Shown: positions 34,551 to 45,884, numbered from the stretch's first letter. The stretch is DNA of 64,000 nt from Comamonadaceae bacterium UBA2121 (GCA_002331385.1 DCYB01000013.1:186001-250000), one strand, 5' to 3'. Notes: generated from the letters alone by a model not told the origin. Numbers and translations: made by a program.

Positions 34551-36389
34551 ATGGCAATCATTGACATCAAGGTTCCCGACATCGGCGATTTCAAGGACGT
34601 GGGCGTGATCGAATTGCTGGTCAAGCCCGGCGATACCGTCGCGGTGGAGCAATCGCTCATCACCGTCGAATCCGACAAGGCCTCCATGGAGATTCCTTCC
34701 AGCCACGCAGGCGTGGTCAAGGAACTCAAGGTGAACGTCGGAGACAAGGTCAATCAAGGCTCTATCGTGCTGACGCTGGACGCAGCCGATGCAGGCGCTG
34801 CGGCCGCTCCTGCGGCGCCAGCACCTGCTCCAGCAGCAGCAGCGCCCCAGGCCGCATCAGCACCAGCGGCTGCACCTGCACCGGTTGCCAGCAACTTTGG
34901 CGGCACGGTCGATGTGGACTGCGATGTGCTCGTTCTGGGCGGTGGCCCCGGCGGATATTCGGCCGCGTTCCGCGCCGCCGATCTGGGCCTCAAGGTGGTG
35001 CTGGTGGAGCGCTACAAGACGCTGGGTGGCGTCTGCCTGAACGTGGGCTGCATTCCGTCCAAGGCGCTGCTGCACGTGGCGGCGGTGATGGACGAGGTCA
35101 AGCACCTCGAAGTCGCCGGCGTGAAGTTTGCTGCGCCCGAGGTCGACATCGACCAACTGCGCGGCCACAAGGAAAAGGTCATCGCCAAGCTTACCGGCGG
35201 TCTGGGCCAGATGGCCAAGATGCGCAAGGTGACCATCGTGCGCGGCTTTGGCAGCTTCGTCGGTGCCAACCACCTCGAAGTGGAAGAGACCACGGGCGAC
35301 GCGCAAGACAAGACCGGTACGAAGAAGGTGGTGCAGTTCAAGCGCGCGATCATCGCCGCGGGCTCGCAGGCCGTGCATCTGCCCTTCATGCCCGACGATG
35401 AGCGCGTGGTCGATTCGACCGGCGCGCTCGATCTCAAGAGCGTGCCCAAGCGCATGCTGATTCTCGGCGGCGGCATCATCGGGCTGGAAATGGGCACGGT
35501 GTATTCCACGCTGGGCGCGCGTCTGGACGTGGTCGAGATGATGGACGGCCTGATGCAGGGCGCGGACCGCGACCTCGTGAAGGTCTGGCAGAAGATGAAC
35601 GCACCGCGCTTCGACAACATCATGGTCAACACCAAGACCGTGGCGGCAGAAGCGACGCCGGAAGGCATCAAGGTCACGTTCGAGCCCGCCAAGGACGGCG
35701 TGACCGTGCCCGAGCCGCAGACCTACGACCTCGTGCTGCAAGCCGTGGGCCGCACGCCCAATGGCAAGAAGATTGGCGCAGACAAAGCTGGCGTGGCGGT
35801 GACGGATCGCGGCTTCATCGACGTCGACATCCAGATGCGCACCAACGTGCCGCACATCTTCGCCATTGGCGACATCGTCGGCCAGCCCATGCTGGCGCAC
35901 AAGGCGGTGCACGAGGCACACGTTGCAGCTGAAGTCATCGCCGGTGAACTCCAAGGCAACAAGGAACTGCAAGCCAGCGCCTTCAACGCCCGCGTGATCC
36001 CAAGCGTGGCCTACACCGATCCGGAAGTGGCGTGGGTCGGGCTCACCGAAGATCAGGCCAAGGCGCAGGGCATCAAGGTCAAGAAGGGCCTGTTCCCATG
36101 GGCCGCTTCGGGCCGCGCCATCGCCAATGGTCGGGACGAAGGCTTCACCAAGCTGCTGTTCGACGATTCGCCGGAAGCGCACGGCCACGGCCGCCTTCTG
36201 GGTGGCGGCATGGTCGGCACGCATGCGGGCGACATGATCGGCGAGGTCGCACTGGCCATCGAAATGGGCGCCGACACCGTGGACATCGGCAAGACCATCC
36301 ACCCGCACCCGACGCTGGGCGAATCCATCGGCATGGCGGCGGAAGTGGCGCACGGCACCTGCACCGACGTGCCGCCGCAAAAGAAGTAA
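34551..36389 (+). CDS. lpdA: Dihydrolipoamide dehydrogenase with N-terminal lipoyl domain (E3)
   Basis: A 612-residue flavoprotein that reoxidises dihydrolipoamide with NAD. Unusually compared with E. coli Lpd, residues 1-75 form a complete lipoyl domain (lipoyl Lys in ESDKASMEIP), then an Ala/Pro linker. The core shows LVLGGGPGGYSAAFRAADLG (FAD), the redox disulphide in GGVCLNVGCIPSKALL, LILGGGIIGLEMGTVY (NAD) and the C-terminal HPHPTLGESIGMAAE with the catalytic His/Glu. Lipoyl-E3 fusions are common in Burkholderiales. It is the last gene of the pdh operon. Confidence 0.97.
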   Translation: MAIIDIKVPDIGDFKDVGVIELLVKPGDTVAVEQSLITVESDKASMEIPSSHAGVVKELKVNVGDKVNQGSIVLTLDAADAGAAAAPAAPAPAPAAAAPQAASAPAAAPAPVASNFGGTVDVDCDVLVLGGGPGGYSAAFRAADLGLKVVLVERYKTLGGVCLNVGCIPSKALLHVAAVMDEVKHLEVAGVKFAAPEVDIDQLRGHKEKVIAKLTGGLGQMAKMRKVTIVRGFGSFVGANHLEVEETTGDAQDKTGTKKVVQFKRAIIAAGSQAVHLPFMPDDERVVDSTGALDLKSVPKRMLILGGGIIGLEMGTVYSTLGARLDVVEMMDGLMQGADRDLVKVWQKMNAPRFDNIMVNTKTVAAEATPEGIKVTFEPAKDGVTVPEPQTYDLVLQAVGRTPNGKKIGADKAGVAVTDRGFIDVDIQMRTNVPHIFAIGDIVGQPMLAHKAVHEAHVAAEVIAGELQGNKELQASAFNARVIPSVAYTDPEVAWVGLTEDQAKAQGIKVKKGLFPWAASGRAIANGRDEGFTKLLFDDSPEAHGHGRLLGGGMVGTHAGDMIGEVALAIEMGADTVDIGKTIHPHPTLGESIGMAAEVAHGTCTDVPPQKK

Positions 36390-36404
36390 GCGCTTGGCGC
36401 TGAC

Positions 36405-36436
36405 AAAAAAAGGCAGCCTCGGCTGCCTTTTCTTTT
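36405..36436. terminator. Terminator of the pyruvate dehydrogenase operon
   Basis: A 10-bp perfect stem (36408-36417 with 36422-36431) closes a CTCG tetraloop, with T-rich sequence after it on the plus strand and a run of A before it. It can also stop the convergent 36459-37103 gene on the minus strand. Confidence 0.92.
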
Positions 36437-36458
36437 TGCGCCGCAGCGCCCGGCTGTG

Positions 36459-37103
36459 TCAGCCCTCGTAATCGAACTCTTCCTTGTAGTCGTCGGGATC
36501 GATGCCTTCCTTGCGCAAGGGCTCGACCAGGCGGTAGCGGGTGACCTTGGCGGACGAGGTGATGTAGCCGCGAATGACCAGTTCCCGCGTGACCGGGCTG
36601 CGCTCTTCGCTGGCCATCAGTTCGATGATGCGCGTGGTCTTGCGCCGCGCGAGCATGCGAAAGAGGGCGGGCACATGCGAGAGCAGGCGCTTGAGCAGGT
36701 CTTCGGCCTCGGGCGACCATTCGCCTTGCTTGGGCAACTCGGGCACGAAGCCCCATTCATCCTCGTTCAGCGCGCGCCACAGCACGACGGCGTGGCCGTC
36801 CGGATCGCTCACGCACGCCATCTCTTCCAACTCGGGCGTTTTCATCGGGGTGTAGCGCGACTGGCAACCCGCAGTCAGCAAGCTCTGGTACGCCTGCTCG
36901 ACGTCGAGCACGGTGACGCGCACCGATACGCGGGATTCGACTGCGCTCACCTGCATCAGGCGCAGCACGACGTTGCCGGAATCCAGATCGACATAGCCTT
37001 CGCCACGTTTGGTTTCGGCAAAGCCGATGACGCCATTCCAGAGGCCGACGGCTCGCTCCAGATCGGTGACGGGAACGATGAGGTGACTGACTCCGTAAAA
37101 CAT
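36459..37103 (-). CDS. VOC-domain protein fused to PCP_red-like domain
   Basis: A 214-residue protein with two parts. Residues 1-120 are a vicinal-oxygen-chelate (glyoxalase/dioxygenase) fold: GVSHLIVPVTDLERAVGLW and a closing VSDPDGHAVVLW. Residues about 140-200 (LKRLLSHVPALFRMLARRK and SPVTRELVIRGYI) look like the small helical PCP_red domain first seen in protochlorophyllide reductase subunits. I placed the start at the ATG at 37103, since the longer frame starts with TTG. No ligand or reaction can be named. It converges with the pdh operon. Confidence 0.72.
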   Translation of the reverse strand: MFYGVSHLIVPVTDLERAVGLWNGVIGFAETKRGEGYVDLDSGNVVLRLMQVSAVESRVSVRVTVLDVEQAYQSLLTAGCQSRYTPMKTPELEEMACVSDPDGHAVVLWRALNEDEWGFVPELPKQGEWSPEAEDLLKRLLSHVPALFRMLARRKTTRIIELMASEERSPVTRELVIRGYITSSAKVTRYRLVEPLRKEGIDPDDYKEEFDYEG

Positions 37104-37248
37104 GGCGATGGGCGGGGACTCGGTTGATTGAAGAAAGAAATGGAACCGCAAATGATAGCAGTCAGAAGCAATTGAGACAGTTGGACACCGCCCGGATCGC
37201 GTTGGCCTGACAATGCATGACTTTTATGGATTCACAAGGAACGACAAG

Positions 37249-38220
37249 ATGAAGACAAAATCCAGAACCCTGCTGGCATCGGCACTGCTCGCATTCAGCG
37301 CCTCGGCGCTTGCGGCCTATCCCGAAAAGCCCATCAAACTCATCGTGCCGTTCCCGCCGGGGCAGGCCACCGACATCTTTGCGCGCGCACTGGCGGACCG
37401 TTTGGGGCAGAAGCTGGGCCAGCCGCTGGTGGTCGAAAACAAGGCCGGCGCGGGCAGCAACATCGGCACCGAATTCGTCGTGCGCGCCGAGCCGGACGGC
37501 TACACCTTGCTGGTGGCGGGCAGCGCCATGGCGGTGAACCAGACGCTGTACAAGAAGGTGAATTTCGATCCGCGCAAGGACCTCGTGGGCATCAGCATGA
37601 TTGCCAAGGTGCCGCTGGTGTTCCTCGCGCATCCGCAAACCGGGCTGCGCGACATGAAGGATCTGGTGAACAAGGTGCGCGCAGAGCCCGGCAAATGGAG
37701 CTATGCGAGTGCGGGCGTGGGCGGCACGCAGCACCTGAGCGGAGAGATGGTCAAGGCGCGCGCCAAGCTCGATCTGATGCATGTGCCCTACAAGGGCAGC
37801 GGCCCGGCGCAGGCGGATTTCCTGGGCGGTCAGGTGCCGTTGATGGTGGACTCCGTCACGGCGGGTCTGGCCAACATCCAGGCGGGCAAGGCCGTGGCGC
37901 TGGGCGTGACGTCGGCGGCGCGCTCCAGCCAGTTGCCCAACGTGCCCACCATCGCTGAATCGGGCCTGCCCGAGTTCAAGGGTTTCGAAGCCGTGGGCTG
38001 GCTCGGCCTGATGGCGCCCAAGGGAACGCCGAAGGCGATCATCAACAAGCTGAATCAGGATGTGGTCGAGATCCTGAAGGGCGCGGAGATGCAGAAGTTC
38101 ATCCGTGATCGCGGCTCCGAGCCCGATCCGACTTCGCCGCAGGACATGGACCTGTTCGTCGCCAGCGAAATCACCGAATGGGGCAAGGCCGTGAAGCAAT
38201 CGGGGGCCTCGGCGGACTGA
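37249..38220 (+). CDS. Bug/TctC-family periplasmic solute receptor
   Basis: A 323-residue receptor with signal peptide TLLASALLAFSASALAA and the family marks IKLIVPFPPGQATDIFAR, LVVENKAGAGSNIGTEF, HVPYKGSGPAQADFLGGQ and LPNVPTIAESG. The start at 37249 has AAGGA 8 bases upstream. It stands alone, 145 bases from the divergent VOC gene and 244 bases from the ABC transporter operon. Its ligand is probably a small carboxylate; nothing nearby identifies it. Confidence 0.92.
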   Translation: MKTKSRTLLASALLAFSASALAAYPEKPIKLIVPFPPGQATDIFARALADRLGQKLGQPLVVENKAGAGSNIGTEFVVRAEPDGYTLLVAGSAMAVNQTLYKKVNFDPRKDLVGISMIAKVPLVFLAHPQTGLRDMKDLVNKVRAEPGKWSYASAGVGGTQHLSGEMVKARAKLDLMHVPYKGSGPAQADFLGGQVPLMVDSVTAGLANIQAGKAVALGVTSAARSSQLPNVPTIAESGLPEFKGFEAVGWLGLMAPKGTPKAIINKLNQDVVEILKGAEMQKFIRDRGSEPDPTSPQDMDLFVASEITEWGKAVKQSGASAD

Positions 38221-38464
38221 CGCGCGCGCCCATTCACTTACCGGCCTATGTGAACGTGGCAACACGATTCACACCTTTGGACACATGCTGGTTGCAAGGT
38301 CGGTAAGCACGGTTGGGAAAGCGGTAGGCACGCGTGCGCGCTCGGGCGCGGATGGGGACTTTCCCTAGAACCATGTCAGGTGGACTCATCGTTTGGTCGT
38401 TCATGGATACATGGCAAAGGGGGGCCATCGATATCATGAATCTGTAACTTTATGGGTGTGTCCG

Positions 38465-40054
38465 ATGAAACAGATTTCCGTTCCCGTGCGTGCTGCCTTG
38501 ACCCTTGCCGTTGGCCTCGCAGCGCTCTCCACGTCGCCTGGATTCGCCCAGGAAACACCCAAGTCCGGGGGCACGCTGGTGATGGCGTTCCCGCAGACGC
38601 CACGCCACCTGAACTCCGCCGTGCAATCGGGCGTGGCCACCGCCGTTCCGGCGAGCCAGATCTTTGCCAGCCCTCTGCGTTATGACGACAAGTGGCAACC
38701 ACAGCCTTATCTGGCGGAAACGTGGAAGCTGTCCGATGATGGCAAAAGCCTGACGCTGAACCTGCGCAAGGATGCGGTGTTCCATGACGGCAAGCCGATC
38801 ACCTCGGAGGACGTCGCGTTCTCGCTGATGGCCATCAAAAAGAACCATCCGTTCGACAGCATGCTCGCGCCGCTGGAGAAAGTAGAAACGCCGGACAAGT
38901 ACACCGCGATTCTCCACATGAACAAGCCGCACCCGGCCATCGTGCTGGCCATGTCGCCCGCACTGGCGCCGATCTTGCCCAAGCACATTTACGGTGATGG
39001 ACAGGATCTGAAAACCCATCCGCGCAACAGCAAGGATGTGGTCGGTTCGGGCCCGTTCAAGCTGGCGACGTTCGAGCCCGGACGCCGCGTGATGCTGGAG
39101 AAGTTCGACAAGTACTTCCTCAAGGGCAAGCCGTATCTGGACAAGATCGTCATCGACGTGACGCCGGACGTCACGCCGACCATCGTGGGCTTTGAGCGCG
39201 GCACGGTGCAGATGCTGCCGTTCTTCTCCAACACCACCGATCTGAAGCGCTTGCAGGACAACAAGCAGATCGTCATCACGCCCAAGGGCTATGAAGGCGT
39301 GGGCGCGATGAACTGGCTGGCCTACAACATCAAGGACAAGGCGCTGTCGGATGTGCGTGTGCGCAAGGCCATTGCGTATACGGTGGACATGAACTTCATC
39401 AACAAGGCGTTGAACGGCGGATATTCCCAGTCTGCGAATGGCCCGATCGTTCCGTCGAGCCCGTTTGCCACCAAGGATCTGGAGACTTACCCGGTCGATC
39501 TGAAGAAGGCCGCCGCTTTGCTGGATGAGGCTGGTTTCAAGGTGGGGCCGGATAAGACCCGCATGAAGCTGACGCTGGACTTCGTTCCCGGCACGGCCAA
39601 CACCAAGACGCTGGCCGAATACCTGCGCGCGCAGCTCAAGAAGGTGGACGTGGCCGCAGAAGTGCGCACCTCGGCAGATTTCCCGAGCTGGGCCAAGCGC
39701 ATGGCCGATCATGACTTCCAGCTGTCCATCGACACGGTGTTCAACTGGGGCGATCCGGTCATCGGCGTGCACCGCACTTATCTGACCTCCAACATCAAGA
39801 ACCAGGTGTGGACGAACACGCAGTCCTACAGCAACAAGAAAGTGGACGAACTGCTGGAGCAGGCCGGGCAGGAAATCGATCCGGCCAAGCGCAAGGAGCT
39901 GTATGCGCAGTTCCAGAAGATCGTCACCGACGAGCTGCCTGTGCGCTTCCTGAACCTCGTGCCCTACCACACGCTCACCCGCGCCAACGTCGGAAACGTG
40001 CCGACCAGCATCTGGGGCCCCGTCAGCCCAATGGACGACGTGTATCTGAAGTGA
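38465..40054 (+). CDS. Dipeptide-type ABC transporter substrate-binding protein
   Basis: A 529-residue SBP_bac_5 protein with signal peptide AALTLAVGLAALSTSPGFA and cleavage at FAQ-E. The family signature RKDAVFHDGKPITSEDVAFS is present at about 95-115, and YNIKDKALSDVRVRKAIAY follows mid-protein. It binds a peptide, opine or other oligo-compound in the periplasm and hands it to the permeases encoded next. The start was set at 38465 from the signal peptide. It leads an operon of five transporter genes and an amidohydrolase. Confidence 0.93.
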   Translation: MKQISVPVRAALTLAVGLAALSTSPGFAQETPKSGGTLVMAFPQTPRHLNSAVQSGVATAVPASQIFASPLRYDDKWQPQPYLAETWKLSDDGKSLTLNLRKDAVFHDGKPITSEDVAFSLMAIKKNHPFDSMLAPLEKVETPDKYTAILHMNKPHPAIVLAMSPALAPILPKHIYGDGQDLKTHPRNSKDVVGSGPFKLATFEPGRRVMLEKFDKYFLKGKPYLDKIVIDVTPDVTPTIVGFERGTVQMLPFFSNTTDLKRLQDNKQIVITPKGYEGVGAMNWLAYNIKDKALSDVRVRKAIAYTVDMNFINKALNGGYSQSANGPIVPSSPFATKDLETYPVDLKKAAALLDEAGFKVGPDKTRMKLTLDFVPGTANTKTLAEYLRAQLKKVDVAAEVRTSADFPSWAKRMADHDFQLSIDTVFNWGDPVIGVHRTYLTSNIKNQVWTNTQSYSNKKVDELLEQAGQEIDPAKRKELYAQFQKIVTDELPVRFLNLVPYHTLTRANVGNVPTSIWGPVSPMDDVYLK

Positions 40055-40092
40055 TCTCCGGATCCGCCTGAGAACGAACGGAGACAAGAACC

Positions 40093-41058
40093 ATGAGAGG
40101 CGTGCTCGCCAAGCTTGGCAGTGGGCTGTTGCTGGTGGTTGCGGTGGTGGTACTGAACTTTGTACTCATCCACGCAGCCCCCGGCGACCCGGTGGAAACG
40201 ATTGCGGGCGAAAGCGGCGGCATGAGCGAAGAGCTCAAGACCCAACTGCGCGCGCAATATGGACTCGACAAGCCGATGGTGGTGCAGTTGGGGACGTATC
40301 TGGGCAAGATTGCCAAGGGTGATCTGGGCTATTCGTACTACTTCAACGCGCCGGTGTCCTCGCTGATGCTGGAGCGCCTGGGGCCGACCTTGCTGCTGGT
40401 GGTGGCCTCTGTGCTGCTCGCCTTCCTCGCTGGCACCTGGCTGGGCGTGCAGGCGTCGCGCAAACCCAATGGCTGGCTCGCGCAGTTGACGACGGTGTTC
40501 TCCATTGCGGGCTTTTCGGCGCCAGTGTTCTGGACGGGGATGATGCTCATCATCCTGTTCGGTTCGGTGTGGCCGATCCTGCCGACGGGTGACATGACGG
40601 ACTCTGCCTCCACCGCAACCGGCTGGGCCATGGTGCCGGACGTGCTGCTGCACCTGATCTTGCCGGCGGTGACGCTGGCGCTGGTTTATATCGCGCAGTA
40701 CAGCCGCCTCTCGCGCGCGGCCATGATCGACGTGCTCGGTTCGGACTACGTGCGCACCGCGCGTGCCAAGGGCGTGTCTGAGCGGCGCATTCTCTACAAG
40801 CACGCGCTGCGCAACGCCATCTTGCCTGTCATCACCGTGCTGGGCCTGCAGTTCGGCAACGTGCTGGCGGGTGCGGTGCTGGTGGAAACCGTCTTCAACT
40901 GGCCCGGTCTGGGACGCTTGGCGTTCGACTCGGTGCTGCGGCGCGACTATCCGACGATCCTCGGCATTCTGCTGTTCTCTTCCATCATGGTCGTGGTGAT
41001 GAACCTCGTCACCGACATCGCCTATCGCCTCGTGGACCCACGGATCAAGACCACATGA
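40093..41058 (+). CDS. Dipeptide-type ABC permease, DppB-like
   Basis: A 321-residue permease with six membrane segments, the first at about 10-30 (LLLVVAVVVLNFVLIHAA). The EAA-type cytoplasmic loop that contacts the ATPases reads YVRTARAKGVSERRILYKHA. GDPVE near residue 32 and WPGLGRLAFDSVLRRDYP near the end are typical of DppB. Its stop overlaps the next start by ATGA. GGAGA precedes the ATG. Confidence 0.95.
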   Translation: MRGVLAKLGSGLLLVVAVVVLNFVLIHAAPGDPVETIAGESGGMSEELKTQLRAQYGLDKPMVVQLGTYLGKIAKGDLGYSYYFNAPVSSLMLERLGPTLLLVVASVLLAFLAGTWLGVQASRKPNGWLAQLTTVFSIAGFSAPVFWTGMMLIILFGSVWPILPTGDMTDSASTATGWAMVPDVLLHLILPAVTLALVYIAQYSRLSRAAMIDVLGSDYVRTARAKGVSERRILYKHALRNAILPVITVLGLQFGNVLAGAVLVETVFNWPGLGRLAFDSVLRRDYPTILGILLFSSIMVVVMNLVTDIAYRLVDPRIKTT

Positions 41059-41953
41059 AAACGACTGCAATGAGCGTGGATGGAGCGCGCAAATCCAAAC
41101 CGCTGGAGCGGGAGAATCCCTGGCTTGAAGCGATCCGCATGTTTGCCCGCAACAAGTCGGCGGTGCTGGCGCTGATCGTGCTGGTGATCGTGGTGGTGGG
41201 CTCGCTGCTGATGCCCTACATCTACTCCGCCGATCCGTTCGAAATCGCGGCCGCTCCCATGACGCCGCCGTTCTCTGAGGACGCCTGGCTGGGCACGGAC
41301 TTCCTCGGGCGCGACGTGCTGCGCATGCTGCTGCACGGCGGGCGCGTGACGATTCTGGTCGGTGCGGTGGCTGCCGCGCTGTCGATCACCATCGGCATCA
41401 TCGTGGGGGCGCTGTCGGGCTTTTATGAAGGGCGCTGGATCAGCACCGTGCTCTCGAAAGTGACCGAGTTTTTCCAGGTGCTGCCCGCATTGCTGTTCGC
41501 CATGGTGGTGACCAGCCTGTTCACGCCCAGTCTGGTGACGGTGACGATTGCCATCGGCATCGTGAGCTGGACGGCGACGGCGCGTCTCACGCGGGCCGAA
41601 TTCCTCAAGCTGCGCAACATCGACTTCGTTCGCGCCGAACGTGCCATCGGGGCCAAGAACGGTCGCATCATCTGGCAGGTGATTCTGCCCAATGCACTGC
41701 CGCCGCTGGTGGTGTCGGCCACGCTGGCGATTGGCTCGGCCATCCTGTTCGAGGCGGGTCTGTCCTTCCTCGGTCTGGGCGATCCCAACGAGATGAGCTG
41801 GGGACTGATGATCGGCTCCAGCCGCACCTACATTCTCTCCAACTGGTGGGCGGTGACGTTTCCGGGCTTGGCCATCTTTCTTGTGGTGTTGTCCATCAGC
41901 CTAATTGGCGATGGTCTCAATGACGCCTTCAACCCCAAGCTGAGGGAACGCTG

Positions 41954-41954
<1 letters not shown>
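41055..41954 (+). CDS. Dipeptide-type ABC permease, DppC-like
   Basis: A 299-residue permease, second half of the channel. The cytoplasmic N-terminus precedes the first membrane segment (LALIVLVIVVVGSLLMPYI), DPFEIAAAPMTPP and LGTDFLGRDVLRMLL are DppC marks, and the ATPase-contacting loop is FVRAERAIGAKNGRIIWQ. It overlaps DppB upstream (ATGA) and the ATPase gene downstream (TGATG), so the block is translationally coupled. Confidence 0.95.
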
Positions 41955-42981
<1,027 letters not shown>

Positions 42982-42985
<4 letters not shown>

Positions 42986-44055
42986 GCGGGGCGAACATAC
43001 AGACGGGGCAGGGCGTACAGGGCGCTTGCACCCAACCATTGCTTTCGGTGCGGGACCTGAAAATTCATTTCTCCGTCGGCAAGCGCAGTTGGGGCAAGCC
43101 ACAGGAGTTGGTGCGCGCGGTGGATGGCGTGAGCTTTGACGTTGACCGAGGGCGCACGCTGGCGATCGTGGGGGAGTCGGGTTCCGGCAAAACCACCACG
43201 GCGCTGGGCGTGTTGCGGCTGTCACCCGTGACTGCGGGCAGCGTGGTGCTGGATGGCGTGGACGTGACAGCGCTGCAAGGCGAGGCGTTGCGGCGCGCAC
43301 GGCGTCAGGCGCAGATCGTGTTTCAGGACCCGTTCAGCTCGCTCAATCCGCGCCAGCGTTCTGGCGATGCGGTGCGTGCGCCGCTCGATCTGATGAACAT
43401 CGGCACCCGGGCCGAGCGCGAAGCGCGCGTGGACGAACTGTTCACCCAGGTGGGCTTGCGGCCCGAGCAGAAGATGCTGTTTCCGCACCAGTTTTCGGGC
43501 GGGCAGCGGCAGCGGATCAACATCGCGCGTGCGCTGGCGACCAAGCCCGATCTGGTGGTGTGCGACGAGCCGGTATCGGCACTCGACGTGGCCATTCGCG
43601 CACAGACGCTGAATTTGCTGGCCAAGCTGCAGCGCGAGCTGGGCTTGACGTATCTGTTCATCTCGCACGACATGGCGGTGGTGGAGCATTTGTGCGACGA
43701 CATCGCGGTGATGTATCTGGGGCAGATCGTTGAGCGCGCTCCGCGTCAGCAGTTTTTCTCGCGCCAGTTGCATCCGTACAGTGTGGCGCTGATGTCCGCC
43801 GTGCCGACGGTGAGTGGCGGGCGCGCGCGCGCGGCCCATCGCATCAAGCTGGTGGGCGATCCGCCTAGCCCCATTGCGCCGCCGCCGGGCTGCCGCTTTG
43901 CCGGACGCTGTCCGGTGGCCGTGCCCGCGTGCTCGCAGAGTCTGCCCGAGTTGCGCGAACTGGAGCCGGGGCACTGGGTGCGCTGCCATCGTGTCGAGGT
44001 GATCGACGGGCGCGCCCGGCCCATCCTGTTTGCTGCGGAGGCCGTGGGCGCTTGA
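42982..44055 (+). CDS. Dipeptide-type ABC ATPase, DppF-like
   Basis: A 357-residue ATPase partner of the preceding gene. Walker A GESGSGKTTTA, Q-loop FQDPFSSLNPRQ, signature FSGGQRQRINIARAL, Walker B LVVCDEPVSALD, switch FISHDMAVV, and a C-terminal CRFAGRCPVAVPAC cluster region. The ATG at 42982 overlaps the previous stop; an upstream frame extension has no ribosome site. It ends 101 bases before the amidohydrolase gene. Confidence 0.95.
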
Positions 44056-44156
44056 CGCCCGCGCCTCCGACCCAGATTCCGATCCCGTCACCGCGCCGCT
44101 GAGCGCCTGATTCCGATGTTCAACGCGCCCACCAGTGGCGCGCCCCAGGAGATTGC

Positions 44157-45866
44157 ATGTCCAAGTCCAAAGCCCAATCCACCACCACCGTATACGTCGC
44201 CCGCAAGATCATCACGATGAACCCGATGCAGCCGCACGCCACCCATCTGGCCGTGCGGGACGGGCGCATTCTGGCCGTGGGCGACTTGGCGCGCATGCAG
44301 GCATGGGGCGAGTTTGAACTGGACTCGCGCTTTGCCGACAAGGTGCTCATGCCCGGCCTGATCGAAGGCCATTGCCACCTCAAGGAGGGCGGCATGTGGG
44401 TGTTCCCGTACGTGGGATATGGCGACCGGCTCGGCCCGGACGGCAAGACCTGGAAAGGCTTGCAGACGATGGAGGCCGTGGTCGACGCGCTTGCCGAGAT
44501 CTGCCAGCAATGGGATGCGGCGGGCACGCAGGTGGACAAACCGCTGATCGCGTGGGGGTTCGATCCGATCTATTTTGGTGACGAACGCATGACCGTCCAG
44601 CATCTGGACCGCGCGAGCACCACGCGCCCGGTAGTCATCTGCCACTCCAACGGACATTTGATGAACGTGAACTCGGAGATGATGCGTATCGCTGGTATCA
44701 CGCGTGATACGCAGATCGAAGGCGTCGTGAAGTTCGCCGATGGCGAGCCCACGGGCGAGTTGCAGGAGCCCGCAGCGATGTTTCCCGTGGCGCGCCGACT
44801 GGGGCCATCCGGCTCCGGCTTGCTGGCACCCATGGATGACGACGGCATGCGCGGATTCGGCGCAATTGCCTGCATGCAAGGCGTCACGACCGCCACCGAT
44901 CTGGTGAACCAGTTGGCAGACCACGACGTGGACGTTTTGTTGGGTGCCTGTGAGCGCGACGACTACAACGTGCGCGTGGTGCCTGCATTCAAGGCGTTCC
45001 ACGGCACACATGGCGCCAAGGAAGGGGTGCAGCGCATCAACGAGTTGAAGGCGCGCCACGGCGAGACGGACAAACTGCGCTTCGGCGTGGTGAAGATGAT
45101 GCTGGACGGCTCCATTCAGGGCTTCTCCGCGCGTCTGCGCTGGCCCGGTTATTTCAATGGCAGCGCGAATGGCATCTGGGTGACCTCGCCCGAGCAGTAC
45201 GAGGCCGACTTCGAGGTCTACCACCGCGCGGGCTTTGTCGTGCACACGCACACCAATGGCGATGAGGCGAGCGAAGTGGCCATCGAAGCCATCGAGCGCG
45301 TGCTGGAGCGCGCACCGCGCCCCGACCACCGCCACACGCTGCAGCACGGTCAGATGATCGATGCGGCGATGTTCCGCCGCATGGCGCGCCTCGGCCTGTG
45401 CGCCAACCTGTTCGCCAACCACATCTGGTACTGGGGCGACCAACACGCCAGCATGACCATGGGGCCGGACCGCGCCGCACGGCTCGATGCCTGCGCAAGC
45501 GCATTGGCAGCGGGCGTGCCGCTGGCCATTCACTCCGATGCGCCGGTGACGCCCTTGGGACCATTGTTCACCGCCTGGTGCGCGGTGAACCGCGTGACGA
45601 TGAGCGGGCAAGTGCTGGGCGAGCGCGAGCGCCTTTCCATTGCCCAGGCGCTGCACGCCATCACTCTGGGTGCGGCGTGGACGCTGAAGCTGGATGACGA
45701 GATCGGCAGCATCGAAGTGGGCAAGCGCGCCGATCTGTGCGTGATGGAGGACGACCCCGAGCAGGCCGAGCCCATGCAGCTCAAAGATGTGCGCATCTGG
45801 GGCACCATGCTGTCGGGGCGCATTTTCGAAGCCACGGAAATGCGCTATCGCGTCGGCGATCTGTAA
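44157..45866 (+). CDS. YtcJ-like amidohydrolase (amidohydrolase family 3)
   Basis: A 569-residue metal-dependent hydrolase. The first metal pair is His72 and His74 in PGLIEGHCHLK, the bridging Lys is in VVKMMLDGS, further ligands are in VHTHTNGDEAS and HTLQHGQM, and the late Asp is in AIHSDAPVTPLGP. The C-terminal strand domain carries GSIEVGKRADLCVMEDDP. All usual ligands appear present, so it is probably active, on an amide or carbamate bond. GGAG lies 8 bases before the ATG. It follows the ABC transporter and presumably hydrolyses the imported compound in the cytoplasm. Confidence 0.9.
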   Translation: MSKSKAQSTTTVYVARKIITMNPMQPHATHLAVRDGRILAVGDLARMQAWGEFELDSRFADKVLMPGLIEGHCHLKEGGMWVFPYVGYGDRLGPDGKTWKGLQTMEAVVDALAEICQQWDAAGTQVDKPLIAWGFDPIYFGDERMTVQHLDRASTTRPVVICHSNGHLMNVNSEMMRIAGITRDTQIEGVVKFADGEPTGELQEPAAMFPVARRLGPSGSGLLAPMDDDGMRGFGAIACMQGVTTATDLVNQLADHDVDVLLGACERDDYNVRVVPAFKAFHGTHGAKEGVQRINELKARHGETDKLRFGVVKMMLDGSIQGFSARLRWPGYFNGSANGIWVTSPEQYEADFEVYHRAGFVVHTHTNGDEASEVAIEAIERVLERAPRPDHRHTLQHGQMIDAAMFRRMARLGLCANLFANHIWYWGDQHASMTMGPDRAARLDACASALAAGVPLAIHSDAPVTPLGPLFTAWCAVNRVTMSGQVLGERERLSIAQALHAITLGAAWTLKLDDEIGSIEVGKRADLCVMEDDPEQAEPMQLKDVRIWGTMLSGRIFEATEMRYRVGDL

Positions 45867-45884
45867 ACCGCAGCGGCGTGCAGC

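Noticed and set aside
38221..38464. Possible regulatory or RNA element before the ABC transporter operon
   Set aside because: Only weak TTACCG/CGGTAA symmetry far apart; no riboswitch or terminator pattern could be supported.
44056..44156. Promoter or terminator between the ABC transporter and the amidohydrolase
   Set aside because: No stem with a T run and no clear promoter, so the amidohydrolase is taken as part of the operon.
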